Positions 36,278 through 47,363 of a stretch of 64,000 nt of DNA are shown here, piece by piece. The notes beneath the pieces are model-generated. The model had not been told where the DNA came from. It made no database searches and saw nothing but the letters and a program-made list of their open reading frames with translations. Each line of letters begins with the position of its first letter. The first letter of the stretch is position 1. Made by a program: the position numbers and the translations under genes. Source of the DNA: Flammula alnicola (taxonomy: Eukaryota; Basidiomycota; Agaricomycetes; Agaricales; Strophariaceae); contig JADNRV010000254.1 of the NCBI GenBank assembly GCA_015499995.1, positions 1 to 64,000 on the forward strand, given 5' to 3'.

Positions 36278-38273
36278 TTAAATCCCTCGGATCAGCACCA
36301 GGTCGCCCTCAGTCAAGCAAACGACCAAGACTTCTTCATCTTTACCACCCCGGACCTTGACACAGCCAACACCCAATAAGGCACCACCACTTCCGTCATC
36401 CACTTGCAGCACGGACTGTTTCGACCAAGTGTCCTTCGCGTTCACCACCGGGCGGTAGATGTACACATTAGCGCCTCGATCGCGCGCACTACCGCCCTCG
36501 AACGCAAGCACCCCGCGTGTCGGAAGATGGTAAGTGAAGCGCGTGTCCTGCTTTGATGCGAGCACGAACGCAAGCGCGGAATATGTTGATGTGTGTTTCC
36601 ACGCAGAAGGGTGCGTAGGATCGAACGAAAAGACAGGCCCGTCCAGATCTTGCTTCAGGATGAGTTGGAGGACAGGCGAGCCTTCGGATACGGATCCTGG
36701 CATGGGTGTCGACAGAACTGTTACTGGCTCTTGCTCCCATGAGTTGGTCTGACACCATCCTGGGGTCGCACCTTCCGGTTCTACCCAGGTTACCCAAGCT
36801 CGCCTGCCTACCGACGCATCGGCTTCCTCATCAATCTCCCCTTCCACAAGGCTAGGTACACCGTGGCCTAGTCCCAGCCCAGATGCGTCTTCGCCTGTGC
36901 GCAGCGCCGCTGTGTACTTCTCTAATGACTCGCGAATGTGCCAGAGCTCAGAGGGGTCGAGCGTCTCCGGCACATCGACATCTCCCTTGTCAGTGGCGGA
37001 GCCGGCGAATACGTGCATCCACCGCGTACCCTCGTTCTTCTTCTCCATGTGCAGCGTTAGCAATCCGTACGCGTGCTCGGCCTCTCGATCCCATGTCCAG
37101 AAGCACGATGTCGTGTTCACGCTGTCCCATAATGCCGTTGTAGAGTAGTGTGGTATCGGGACCGGCGGGTACTCCTCGCTTGCAAGAGGCTCGGCGTCCA
37201 CGTGTAATGTTAGCGTTTGCACGGTGAACAAGACTTTGATTTTATCTTGTGGAGTATTGGAAGGAAGAGGAAAGGCAACAGTCACAGAATCGGAGGTTTG
37301 CGTCCATGAGTATGGTTGTGGTTTTTCTAGTCTGTCGGTAGACATGTCAAGGTTCTCGCCTGCACGCGGAATCGGTGCCAGCTCGTCGGGGGTCGGCTCG
37401 TAGGCTTTGATTGTCGGAACGTTGGGCTCAGAGAAAATTGAACCACCAACAATGAAATAGGAGTTGACTTCATTGATAAAAGTCGTGTAGATGGGTACAT
37501 CCTGTCCTCGTCGATGCCATAGCACGTCAAGTTCTCGAGGTTCACTTCCGGAGCGCAAAGAGAGAAGATCAATCTTTGCAGCCCATAAGTCGAATTCAAC
37601 CGTTGGATTTTTCTTTCCTTTCTTCCCGTCGGGAGAGTAGAATCGAGACGAGAGTAGTAAGACGGCTGTGGTGGGCGAGGGTCTGTGGATATGATGCAAC
37701 CTGAACGGCGCATCAAGCGCTCCTCCGGTACGGAGCGTGAAGGTCCCGATGGGCTCTGAGACGTCGCCTTCCTTGATGGGCAGGACATACAAGAGACCGT
37801 TGCCGTCTGTTACTGCCACGACCGTCGAACTGAGGAACGCGGATGAAGGATATTCGCGTTGGATATTCACGACAGACGATGTGTCCATCGGGGTAGCCAT
37901 TTCGTATATGACTCGAAAAGAGGGCCCTGGTACATCCTACTTTACATCTCGGCCGGTGAGTATACAGAAAGTCTCCAGACATGAAAACCATTGAGAAGCT
38001 TACCCCAGACATCGGGATTCCAATCAAGCAGACGTTGAAATCTTCGTCAACATAGATCGCGTTTCCGGAGTCGTTATCGACTGTCAGATGATTGTGAGTT
38101 ATTCGGCTATGCATCTCCTGGAATGACAGCGGCAGTCTTCCAGACGTCGTGGCTTGTGTGGGCTTTCGCGAGAGTTTATATCGGGACACTGCTTGATCTT
38201 GAGGTATTGATTCCAGTTTATACCCATCGAATTTCGGGTTAAGAAGAGACTTGTTGGTAGAAAATACGTCCAT
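36278..38273 (-). CDS. NUDCD1-like protein with CS (p23-like) domain
   Basis: A large terminal exon (up to 37,914, stop at 36,278) contains a 540-codon frame from ATG 37,900. Just upstream an exon from ATG 38,273 to about 38,013 encodes KSLLNPKFDGYKLE and AIYVDEDF. Both match the N-terminus of NUDCD1 (RPLLDPRFEGYKL and YYIDTLG in the human protein). In the large exon, residues 196-285 form a CS domain beginning PYSWTQTSDSVTV, and the C-terminus resembles the last strands of NUDCD1. NudC-domain proteins are co-chaperones of HSP90 and beta-propeller clients. The two exons are not in phase with the obvious GTAAGC donor (ends at 38,013) and CCAG acceptor (exon would start at 37,916), so the junction is unresolved and translation may start at 37,900 instead. 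Confidence 0.75.
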
Positions 38274-38414
38274 CGCTTGTCGGGGGAACTCGATTATCGG
38301 GATGTAAGATGTAAGAAGAAAAATGAAGCAGTTGCTTGGCGGTTGCAGAGATATTTATGAGTCGGTGTCGGGACTCTAGTCTGAGAATGACGTCAGAATC
38401 ACGTGAAAAAAGAA
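38274..38414. promoter_or_regulatory. Divergent interval between NUDCD1-like gene and tRNA-Ala
   Basis: 141 bp separates the NUDCD1-like start (minus) from the tRNA gene (plus). It must hold the upstream promoter of the former. No TATA box evident. Confidence 0.4.
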
Positions 38415-38509
38415 GGGCACATGGTGTAGTTGGTTATCACGCTCGCTTAGCATTGTACATGCTGTTATGGGTCTGCGAGAGGTGTTGGGTTCAATTCCCA
38501 ATGTGTCCA
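38415..38509 (+). tRNA. tRNA-Ala (anticodon AGC) with 21-nt intron
   Basis: Acceptor stem GGGCACA pairs with TGTGTCC (38,502-38,508) and includes the G3-U70 wobble that is the identity element of tRNA-Ala. The discriminator is A (38,509). The D arm is GTGT-AGTTGGTTA-TCAC, with box A-like TGGTGTAGTTGG. The anticodon stem CTCGC/GCGAG carries the loop TTAGCAT with AGC at 38,449-38,451. A 21-nt intron (38,453-38,473) interrupts the loop one base after the anticodon, the canonical tRNA intron position. The T arm is TTGGG-TTCAATT-CCCAA, with box B-like GGTTCAATTCC. The mature length is 74 nt. A TTTT run (38,512-38,515) follows immediately and would terminate RNA polymerase III. Confidence 0.93.
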
Positions 38510-38931
38510 ATCTTTTGTTCACAATCCTTAGGTTGAATGGTCGGGTTTTTTTAATACATAGTTCTGAACCTAAGTTCAAACCAGGTGCAAACACTCTCAG
38601 TTCAGCTGCGTCGAACGTTGTGCGACTCTTCAATGAACTTTCAAATTTCAATCGTTTCCCTTTGTTGCGCCTAGAGAAACAAAAGTGCCCGGTGCCTGAC
38701 TCCGCGACAACAAGTCGATTTCTTCCTCAGCTGAGGGGTAATTCCAGGTAACTCGACTCCCCCCGCTGAGTGCAACGTTTTTTGAGCCGAGAGTATCCGG
38801 GCCGTTTGGCATCACGGTTAGTAGCTGTCACACGAGGTGGCTCGAGGATGTGACGGCGTTGTCCTGATCAAACTCATCCTTAGCTGTTCGATAAAAGCCC
38901 TATATTCTCCTTCTTGAACAAATTGCTCACC
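38510..38931. promoter_or_regulatory. Upstream region of the Ent3-like epsin gene
   Basis: 422 bp between the tRNA terminator and the epsin start codon. It should contain the epsin promoter and leader. No clear TATA box or other motif. A minus-strand frame here overlaps the epsin exons and is a shadow. Confidence 0.4.
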
Positions 38932-40982
38932 ATGGAGAAACTCGAATCGCTCTCGACAACGCTGCAGAATATCACGCTCTATGATATCAAAAGTATGTAC
39001 AACCAGGTCCGTGCATTTTGGCCTCCTTGGATCGGAATGCTGGCATGCTGACGAGGTTGGCATCAGGCGAAGAACGTTGTACTGAATGTCAGTGAGATGG
39101 AGGCAAAAGTTAGGGAGGCCACCAATGATGATCCTTGGTACGCGAAAACCGCCGTGATGAGAGGCGATGACTGACCCACTATGCAGGGGTGCAAGCTCAA
39201 CTCTGATGCAAGAGATCGCCCAAGGGTACGTACCAGCGTTGTTCAACATCTCCTTGGTGTTCAATCTAACACAGTTTACATGAACTCTAGGACATTCCAC
39301 TTGTAGGAGTCTCATTGATGTCCTCGAATACCTTCTAAATTGTTTCAATTTCAGCCAATATTTTAACGAAATCATGCCCAGTATCTACTCCCGTTTCATG
39401 GAGAAAGAAGCCAAACAATGGCGACAGATATATAAGGTATGTAAGCCTTTATGAACTAATGTGTTTGTCGTTACTTACGTGATATACAGGCTCTTCAGCT
39501 TTTGGAATATCTCATCAAGCACGGATCAGAACGCGTGGTTGACGATGCACGGTCACATATCTCTACTCTTAAAATGCTACGAAACTTCCATTACATCGAT
39601 GATAAAGGCAAAGATGAAGGTGTTAATGGTATGTATCTAACAATTGATATCGCTCGAGACGAGAATCAACTTTTTCTCACCACCAGTACGCAACCGCTCT
39701 CGCGAACTCGTCGAACTGCTCTCGGATGTAGAAAAAATCCGTGGAGAACGCCGTAAAGCGAAAGCCAACAAGAATAAATATGTTGGAGTAGGAAACGATG
39801 GCTTCACGGGATCAATGGGTTTCGAGTCCGGCGGCGGAGGTCGATATGGTGGATTTGGCAGCGACAGTCTCGGAGGAGGGAGCTCGTCATACGGCAATTC
39901 AAGTTACGGAAATGGTGGGCATTTTTCTACGCTGAACGTTGAATGTGTTATTCGTGAGACAGACTACTCAGGTGGTAGCAGTAGCCGCGGAGGAGGCAGC
40001 TCCTCCTTCAGCGACAATCGTCGCCCATACGAAGAATACAACGCTGGAGATGATGAGGTTGCACCTTCCCCCGTCCGTTCGAATTCCATCCGGACACCTG
40101 TGAGGAAGGCAACTGCCCCTCCTCCACCTGCTCCAGCCACAGAACCTGTCGTTGATCTATTGGGTGGATTCGATGATGACACTTTCAGCGCGCCTGCTCC
40201 TGCTCCTGCACCAGCTGCAGTTAATAAAGCACTTCCTGCCGTTTCTAACACGGGCATCGTCGGTCTCGACGGTATGTATTCATCCAGTTAACATGACTGG
40301 ATTTCGAGAGGCTCATTTTTCATCGATTTTCTCAGATGACGACTTCACCGACTTCCAAGCGGCGCCTGTGCAGGCATCTGCCTCCCATGCCCCTGCCCCA
40401 GCAGTGGCTAAGAAGGCTAATCTCATGGATATACTCAACGCAGGACCAGCTAAGCCACCCGCTTATACCGGATTTGCCCAGCCTCAACAACAATTCGCGC
40501 AGCCTCAACAACAACCAATAAATTACGGCATGGGTATGGGTATGGGCGCTGGTACGGGCATGGGCATGGGAGGACATCGTCAAACTCCTTCTCTATCGTC
40601 TCCAGGCCAATTCTCTGCTCCCATGGTTCCTCAACAGCAACAGTCATCCCAAAATTTCTTCGCAGGAAGCGCACCCATGAGACCCACCTCTTCCTTCTCG
40701 CCAACGCCAGCTGCGTCGGTCAAACCTGCTGCGGCTGCCAAGAGCGCCAACTTCGACGACTTGTGGTCATTGTCACTTGGTGGTCCGGCGACAGGCAAGT
40801 CAACCACGGGTGTGGGTGCCAACAAGTCGATAAAAGATTTAGAGAAGGAGAAAGCTCTGGCAGGTCTGTGGGGAGGCCAGCAGAAGCCAGTCGGCGGCGT
40901 TCCTCAACCTGCGTTTGGAGCATTCGGCAACGGAGCCCCTCCCTCGTCGTCCTCTGGTGGTGCTGACGATCTCCTGCTGTAA
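38932..40982 (+). CDS. ENT3: ENTH-domain epsin, Ent3/epsinR type, about 530 aa
   Basis: Nine exons: 38932-39006, 39067-39137, 39187-39225, 39291-39302, 39355-39436, 39490-39628, 39687-39914, 39972-40271, 40336-40982. The ENTH domain covers about residues 10-150, with YNQAKNVVLNVSEMEAKVRE, NDDPWGASS, FMEKEAKQWRQIYKALQLLE and MLRNFHYIDDKGKDEGVN. It is of the Ent3/epsinR class, which recruits clathrin with AP-1 and GGA at the TGN and endosomes. The disordered tail has DLLGGFDDD, a clathrin/adaptor-type acidic-hydrophobic motif, and DDDFTDFQ (residues 316-323), like the gamma-ear-binding DFxDF motifs of Ent3. It also holds a methionine/glycine repeat. Exon 4 is only 12 nt. The 57-bp intron after exon 7 has no stop in frame, so retention would simply add 19 residues. 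Confidence 0.92.
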
Positions 40983-41793
40983 TTTTTTTCACGAGGCGGT
41001 GTGGCGATTGTGTGGTATGCGTAGACTTTTTCATAACTTTTACCCTTTCTGCCGTTTGACTTATCGCGGATGTTGCTGGAAATCGATGCCTGTTGTACAG
41101 GTTTTTGAGATATAAATCACGGACGTGGGGGAGTTCGTACTCTCGGATGCGTATGCTTCGGGCAACCGTTGGAGCACGAAGACGCCTGTATCATTAGGGG
41201 AAATCTGGCCAAGTATAAATGTCCGTTACCGAGACTGCTTTCATGGATATATAACATTAGGGCATTCGATTCAGACAGAGATGACATTAGGTTGTGATGC
41301 TTTTGCTGGTCTAGCTCTGAGTCCGACATATGTGATATCTTTGTGAAGATTCCGCGGGTCTACACTGGTTGGAGTTTGCTTTCCCTGCATCACCTAAGTA
41401 GCACTTCATGGAAGCAGACCTTACAAGTTGTCATTACATCTCTACAACCAACTTTATTGACATTAGCTGGGAGTAGTCAACAATGAGCTCCGGCTGTTCC
41501 ACGACATAAAATAGACCGAGTATTCAACGGCCTCGTCGTTGGAAAGAATGACCTGGGGTAATTGATTTAGTATAAAATACCTCGGCTGTCCAAGGACCTT
41601 GGGTCGATACTAGTGCTCGCCCAAGGTACAGCCGTTTCGGAAATTCTTGTCCACGGTGATTTCCGACATTTTTTAAATAAAATAAATCAAACAAATCGAG
41701 AAAATAAGAAAAATTCAGAAAATTCAGAATCGTAGCTTCCGCTGTCTCTACTCCTCGTAAACGAGCATCTACACTCTTTTAAATATCTATACA
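40983..41793. other. 3' flank of epsin gene and gene-poor spacer
   Basis: No gene recognised. At 41,582-41,633 an imperfect hairpin pairs CGGCTGT and CCTTGGG with CCCAAGG and ACAGCCG. It may be a short transposon remnant, but no target duplication is evident. Confidence 0.4.
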
Positions 41794-42315
41794 TCATGTC
41801 TGATGACTACGACAATCATCCCTTGGACTTTCCTGTGTCTGACGGTGAAGAGAACATCTTCCTACATCGAAAGCCGTGCCCGCTACCCAACGAGATGATT
41901 CATGATGCATGAGCTTGCACAATGCCAGTGCATCTGCAAAATTCCCCGCGTCCTCGATTTGTATCCTCAAATAGTCCTCATGCCGGTCATACTTCTTCGC
42001 AAGGTAGGATGCATGCTCAAAGTAACCCGCTTGTCTGCACACACGAATCGCGGTGACAAGGTCGAACGGCAGCTCCTCCGCGTCTCCTCCATCTGCCTTG
42101 GCATTCCGCCGCGATTCTGTCTTGATGAAGCTGTCGAGCCGCACAACGTCTTTGAGCTTGGTGTAGGTGTTGAGCAGGAGGGTGGTGTGGTCGGCGTTGG
42201 CTAGTCCCAGACTCCCAGAGAGTGCACTTCTTGAAGATACGTTACGAGGTTCTTTATTCGTTGTGCGTCGAGATACTATACGTAATGATTCGAATTCAAG
42301 TTCGAATTTTGGCAA
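41794..42315 (-). pseudogene. VPS11 (PEP5) gene fragment
   Basis: A 173-codon frame whose residues 41-131 (about 42,195-41,923) read as the middle of Vps11: HTTLLLNTYTKLKDVVRLDSFIK, then ELPFDLVTAIRVCRQAGY, HASYLAKKY and HEDYLRIQIEDAGNF. Vps11 is a core subunit of the HOPS/CORVET tethering complexes and is normally about 950-1,100 residues, so this is roughly a tenth of the gene. The matching part begins right after CTAG, like a splice acceptor, and dissolves into unrelated sequence after DALA. It is clearly more GC-rich than its surroundings, which suggests a transplanted piece of an exon. No N-terminal propeller or C-terminal RING was found nearby. A translated product is unlikely. Confidence 0.75.
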
Positions 42316-45204
42316 TGGAATTTAGGACTCTTTTTTGAGGGTTTTGACAAGGGTTTCACGATAGCCCTCTGGAAGACTTGATGACGTGGCACTGCACAGT
42401 GGGCAACCTTGCCTCTGCGACATGCTCCGGGGCACTTGAAAGCAAAAATAAAATATCTAGTTGCTATTCATGAGGTCATCCTTCATTTTCAGTCATTCTG
42501 GCTTCCATTTGTGAGGTCTTTTGGCCCCAAATCAAAAGTTTGAAGACTTCGAGGCCTGGATAGCTCTATTACAACCTAACCTCGTCAGAAACAACCAGGC
42601 TTTGAGCCGTATGCATGGTATTGATATGGTTACATATAAGGAACATTAAACACTCGAAAGGACTGCAGAATCACTCGATTAAAGCTCGTTCTTGCATTTC
42701 TTGCATTTCTTGCATTTTCTGGATTTTCTGGATTTATTTTATTTTAAAACGCCGGAATTCACCGCCGGACAAGAATTTCCGAAACGGCTGTAAACAAATA
42801 GAATGACATTGAACATAATTCCAGAATCAAGGAAACATTGCTTGAGTTCCAAATCCGATATCATCGGATTTGATGGTAGTAAACGGTGGTAATGCAGCTC
42901 CTGGAACACCCATGGGCAGTTAAAACAGGTCCGTCAAGTACCAGCATTCTGGCACTAGTCTGCTACCTGAATAGCAAGCGATAATCAGAGACGCTCTCGG
43001 GAAGATGGAATGAGTTCGCATACCAGGAGTTCCTGATAACAGTCAACTAAGCTAGTATAGTAGACCTCTCATCCATTGTGCGATCGGCGCACGGGACAAC
43101 TCTTCGTCGCTCCATCCACGCCATGCTGAGAAGTCACAGTGAGCAATATAGACGCCCAGATGTTCAAGCCTGCTTACCCAGATGGACATCTGTCTTGTCC
43201 CGACTGGAACTGCAGGACCACTACAACAAAAATCCGATGAGAAGGCAGAATCAGTCGGGCAAGGGGGAGAAACCTTACTAATAAACGCCACCGCTCAGTT
43301 GGGGAGGGATAAAGCCTCTCCAGACTCCAGAGAACGTCAGAAACAACCGAAAATGCTATATATGCTGGCTCGTTACTCATATATGTTGCGGATACTGGAT
43401 ATCGGATACTGAGTTTGAAATCTAACTTACATAATCGAGTCTAGCCAACAAACGTCACTGGCTCAATGAGACACGACATTGGCCTACGACGTCCCTTCTC
43501 TTCTACGACACGTCTCTTCTTTCATTCTTCTTTATTCTATTCTACAAAATGGCTAATATTTGTTCATACTTTTGAACATAGCCCCCATCCATATCCTGTG
43601 AGTTTCCCTCGGTCCCTTGTTCAGCATCCATTTATGGCTGACATTGTGTAAAAAAGAAGCAACAAGATTGCATGGATGGGCCGGGAAGCGCACGCAGCAT
43701 GCACTTCAGACAAGGTAAGTAAACCAGTCCATTTCGTTATGTGCTGGTTTTGAACTGCCATGCTTTCACAGATGACGTTTGAAAGCCGCACAAGTCGGAA
43801 CGTCGGGAGCATGCACTGCTACTTCAGAGATGAGCAAGTTCGCCGTCCCCTGCCCCGCGTTGCATCACCTCTGCCCACGACTACCACCTGCACGCCCTCG
43901 CCTTCACCTCTGTTCAATGCCGCGTCCTCATTATCCTCAGCCTATGCCCCTGTCCTGCCCCTGATCTCTTGTCCGAGTCAGAAAAGAGCGACGGCATCGC
44001 CGCCCAGCCACCCGCCACATTATACCACCCCTACAGCCCCTGGCAGCAGCCCCACTGCCAAAACATACTATCAATAATAACACCCTATATGTGATCTGCA
44101 ACCGGGATGAGGACGAAGATGAGGCCGGCCCTGTGCGCATGTACCGCCTCTGCGAGGCCACGTACCTGGCGACCAGCACCCTGCTGCCCCTCAGCCACTT
44201 CACACCACCTGTGAAGGATGAGGCATGCCCTGCGCAGCAGCAACCCTGCAGTCACAGAGAGCGGTGCCACGAGAGCTTGTGCGATCCCGACTCATCAACA
44301 AGGACCGCAACTCCTCCATGGCTCGACCCCACCTCTCAAGCACAGCATGACCCCTCTGCCGCTGATGGAACCTGTACCCATACCCGCCGCAGGTACAGGT
44401 TTTCGCAGGGAGGGGTATGGGTTCAAAATTTTTACTCGGGGGTTGCCCGAGTCATTCACTAACGTCGTCGACCTCCAGCATGCGATCAACGAAGGCATGA
44501 ACATGGTCGAGAGGCTGATGAAGGATGTGCCGCTCATGCCTGGGGTGGCGGTTACTCATTTCATTCACTTATAGTTTACTGTCTATACACATGTAACCTT
44601 GGCTTGATTAATTTAATGACGTTTTGCTGCTGTGATACCACAATTGCAAGGTTTGAGTCAACTTTGAGTAACACTCCATAGGTTCTGTAGACATGGTAGA
44701 ATGGTAGAGTGTAATGCTACGGAAACTATGGCATACTTACTACAGAAATAGAAAGAAAGTCTACCAGAAACATACAGAGTACTACTGGTACTATGCTACG
44801 GTGCCTACTGACCTACCTAGTCAGAGACATAGTCAAGTTATTTGTTCCTGATCGGCGCCTGCCAGACAAGCAGTGCAACATTGCGTGGGACTAGTAGTTT
44901 GATTAGATTGTGATTCAATGCATCTACAGTAAAGTTGATAATCTGTCCAATTGACGCACCTTCGAGATGATCTAAGCGAGTATCCAGGCGGCCCTGTAGA
45001 CCAAATTGGCAAAATGTCAGGAAATTCGGTGAGAAAATACCTTGTGAACCACAGCAGCACCCACGCTAAGCGAGTATCTGGACGAACCAGCTCGCCAATA
45101 TCACTTTTCTGTGTTCAAAGAGAGTTGATGCGCCCGCATCCATGCACGGCGTTGATGTCGAGCAGGTGTGAGTCCCCAAGGTGGAAGTTTCTGGCTGTTC
45201 TCAG

Positions 45205-45243
45205 TCTCTCTCCTCTCTCTCCTCTCTCTCCTCTCTCTCTCTC
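45205..45243. repeat. CT-rich microsatellite
   Basis: About 39 bp of repeated TCTCTCC and CT units on the plus strand, directly before an AT-rich stretch. Noncoding. Confidence 0.9.
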
Positions 45244-46344
45244 GATTTTCGATTTATTTTTAATTATTTTCTAATATTTTGCAACATACACCAGTATCCG
45301 GCCATATAAGTTGCCGAAATTAGTTTAGGGAAGGCTTCGGCAAAGCCAGATGCCGCTCGTTTCTTGTTGAAGTTGTTCGAGTCGGATGCAAGTTCGATCA
45401 TGATGGCGCTCTCGGTTTTTCCAACTCGTCGAACTTGCATTGCACGCCAGGTGACCAACTAGTATTGTTACTATCTCCCCACTCCGCCTTACTGTTACTC
45501 AATGATGAAAAGATGGCCATTGGAACTTACCTGGGTGTCGCTCACGTTTCTAGGCAAATACAAGGCTTCAGGAACCCACAAAATGGCAGGGATTTCTGTT
45601 ATTTATCAATCAATAACACTGGCGGTCCAGTGGTGGACCTCGACACTGATGGCGCGAATGTCAAGGAAAAGCTAAGACTGAAACCGGGGTCCGGGTGTGG
45701 CCATGGCACTTATTACGCCGCGCGCTCTGGATGGTGTTCGTTGAAGTCGATCAACGTTTTTCTTACGGTTGCTTTCCTTGGCTGACGCCTCCGAGTTCTC
45801 CATTGGCATTCAACGTTCAACGTTCAACCTTCGGTGACTCCTCATTGTCAAAACAAAAACGAAAAAGACGTAAAACGATCCCTCTCCGTCTATCGATTTT
45901 GCCAACGCGTACCGCTCACTGTTAGAATCTATTTTTGACCTCGCTCGGCGCTCAGTGTGCATATGGACGATTTCTGGGATATGGTGGATATGTCGCGCCT
46001 GAGGAGCAAGATATACGGCTGAAGCTCGTCGCCGGCATGGAATTTTGGCTATGTATCGCACTCTAGTCATCGATTTTTACGACTCTAGATTCTCTTCATC
46101 GAGCATGCTGCCTTGGGACCATTCACAAGAATAAAATAGGCTTGGCATAAGCTATTCAACTCCTAGTACGTCCCGATTGCCAACAGATGGCATCCTGACA
46201 TCAACATTGGACGGGCGAGCGGCGACTCCTCCAGGTGGTGGTTTACCAAATGTGACTCTTTATGTGAGAACCGGGCAGTGCAAATCGCCCAGCTGAACCC
46301 GGACTTTGGTATACGGTGCCTCTTGTCGTGATGGGCCTTTTCCC

Positions 46345-46352
46345 TATAAAAT
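46345..46352 (+). promoter_or_regulatory. TATA box of the secreted-protein gene
   Basis: CTATAAAATCGG occurs about 240 bp upstream of the start codon and about 30 bp before a pyrimidine-rich stretch (46,377-46,410) suitable as transcription start. The distance to ATG implies a long or intron-containing leader. A clear TATA box fits a highly expressed gene. Confidence 0.55.
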
Positions 46353-46591
46353 CGGTGGCGAAAGCAGCATGATAATTTTCATTCGCTCTCTTCCTGTTTA
46401 TCTTTCGTTTCCTTCGACACCTGGCCAGGTAGCCACATTCATTTCTCTTTTCTTAGAATAATCCCTTTCGTTCCCACTTTTTGAGCAGGTATGTGGATTC
46501 TTTCTTTAGGAATGACGGAAAGCTAATCTCAGACTCCTTGTTTTCTAGTTATTTTTTAACCCAAAACTTTCAACACTCCTTTTAAATAAAG

Positions 46592-47363
46592 ATGTTCGCC
46601 AAATTGTTCAACGCCGTCGTCGTTGTCTCTGCTCTGGTCGCAGGTGTTACCGCCAAGCCTCTCGCTCTTAACAGGCTGGGTAAGTAACACCCTCTTCCAC
46701 ACGTATTATGTATGTCTTCGATTCCAGGTTGCTAATTGATTCTTTCAGATGCCCGCCAGGGTGGTGTTTCGTTCGACAACTGGGGCTCATTCTCCTCGCT
46801 TCACGGCTTTGACAACTTTTACGGCACGGACAACTTCGCGGGCTTCATCGAGAGCCAGACCGTCGTCGAGCAGGACACGGAACTCGTGTGCCACAGCGAG
46901 TCCATCGAGATTATCCAGCAGCGTCTCATCGTCTTGCAGGAGATGGCTAAGAGGTACATAATTGTTTTCCCCCCTTTCATGATTACGTTTAATGATAATT
47001 AAATGAAACCTTCAAAAATTCAGGATCATCACGGAGCAGGTTTGCGAAGTCGAAACGCAAACCATCGTCTTCGAGCAGTTCCACGCGAGCTTTGGCTCCT
47101 TCAGCCACGACCTCCGCCGCACCTCGGGCCGCCACGTCGGGTTCGACTCGGGCATTGCCAGCTACTTCAGCGATATCGTTGCGGAGGATGGGTCTCTCAG
47201 CACGGACGACTTTGGCTTTACGGGCCATGACCTCGGCAGCCACACTGTTGTTGTTGGGGGCTCGAACTGGGACGACTTTTCCTCGCCTGCGTCGGTGGGC
47301 CGGGCGTATAGCGCTGCTCGGGAGGCGTTCTATGGGTCGTACCTTTCAGGTGGTGGTGATTAG
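46592..47363 (+). CDS. Small secreted protein, family unknown, about 210 aa
   Basis: Three exons, 46592-46679, 46749-46953 and 47024-47363, with GT-AG introns of 69 and 70 bp and continuous frame. The N-terminus MFAKLFNAVVVVSALVAGVT is a textbook signal peptide, with predicted cleavage after VTA at about residue 22. A short stretch ending RLDARQ follows and could be a dibasic-like processing site. The mature part is rich in Gly, Ser, Phe and Asp, with the central segment VVEQDTELVCHSESIEIIQQ and a second cysteine in EQVCEVETQ. These are the only two cysteines, so a single disulphide is possible. No enzyme motif or GPI signal seen. Codon use is strongly C-ending, as in highly expressed fungal genes. 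Function unknown. Confidence 0.8.

Larger units (their letters stand above)
42316..46591. other. Gene-poor region with low-complexity tracts; promoter of secreted-protein gene
   Basis: No complete gene supported. A tandem TTCTTGCAT/TTCTGGATT tract lies at about 42,690-42,742, and a TCTCTCC/CT microsatellite at 45,205-45,243. GC-rich open stretches at 43,779-43,964 and 44,091-44,574 in shifting frames could be a broken gene but show no family. At the right end TATAAAAT (46,345-46,352) lies about 240 bp before the next ATG. The stretch between them has several GT...AG pairs that could be leader introns. Confidence 0.45.

Noticed and set aside
38818..39375. 185-codon minus-strand open frame
   Set aside because: Overlaps the first exons and introns of the epsin gene on the other strand, has no domain and no splice logic.
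41582..41633. Imperfect hairpin CGGCTGT...ACAGCCG
   Set aside because: Short, with mismatches and no target duplication; not enough to call a transposon.
41797..41910. Short plus-strand frame MSDDYDNHPLDFPVSDGEE
   Set aside because: Only 38 codons, antisense to the VPS11 fragment frame, with no supporting splice continuation.
43760..44574. GC-rich open stretches resembling a multi-frame gene
   Set aside because: Readable segments change frame repeatedly without clear GT-AG junctions and no family was recognised. Could be a broken gene but support is too weak.
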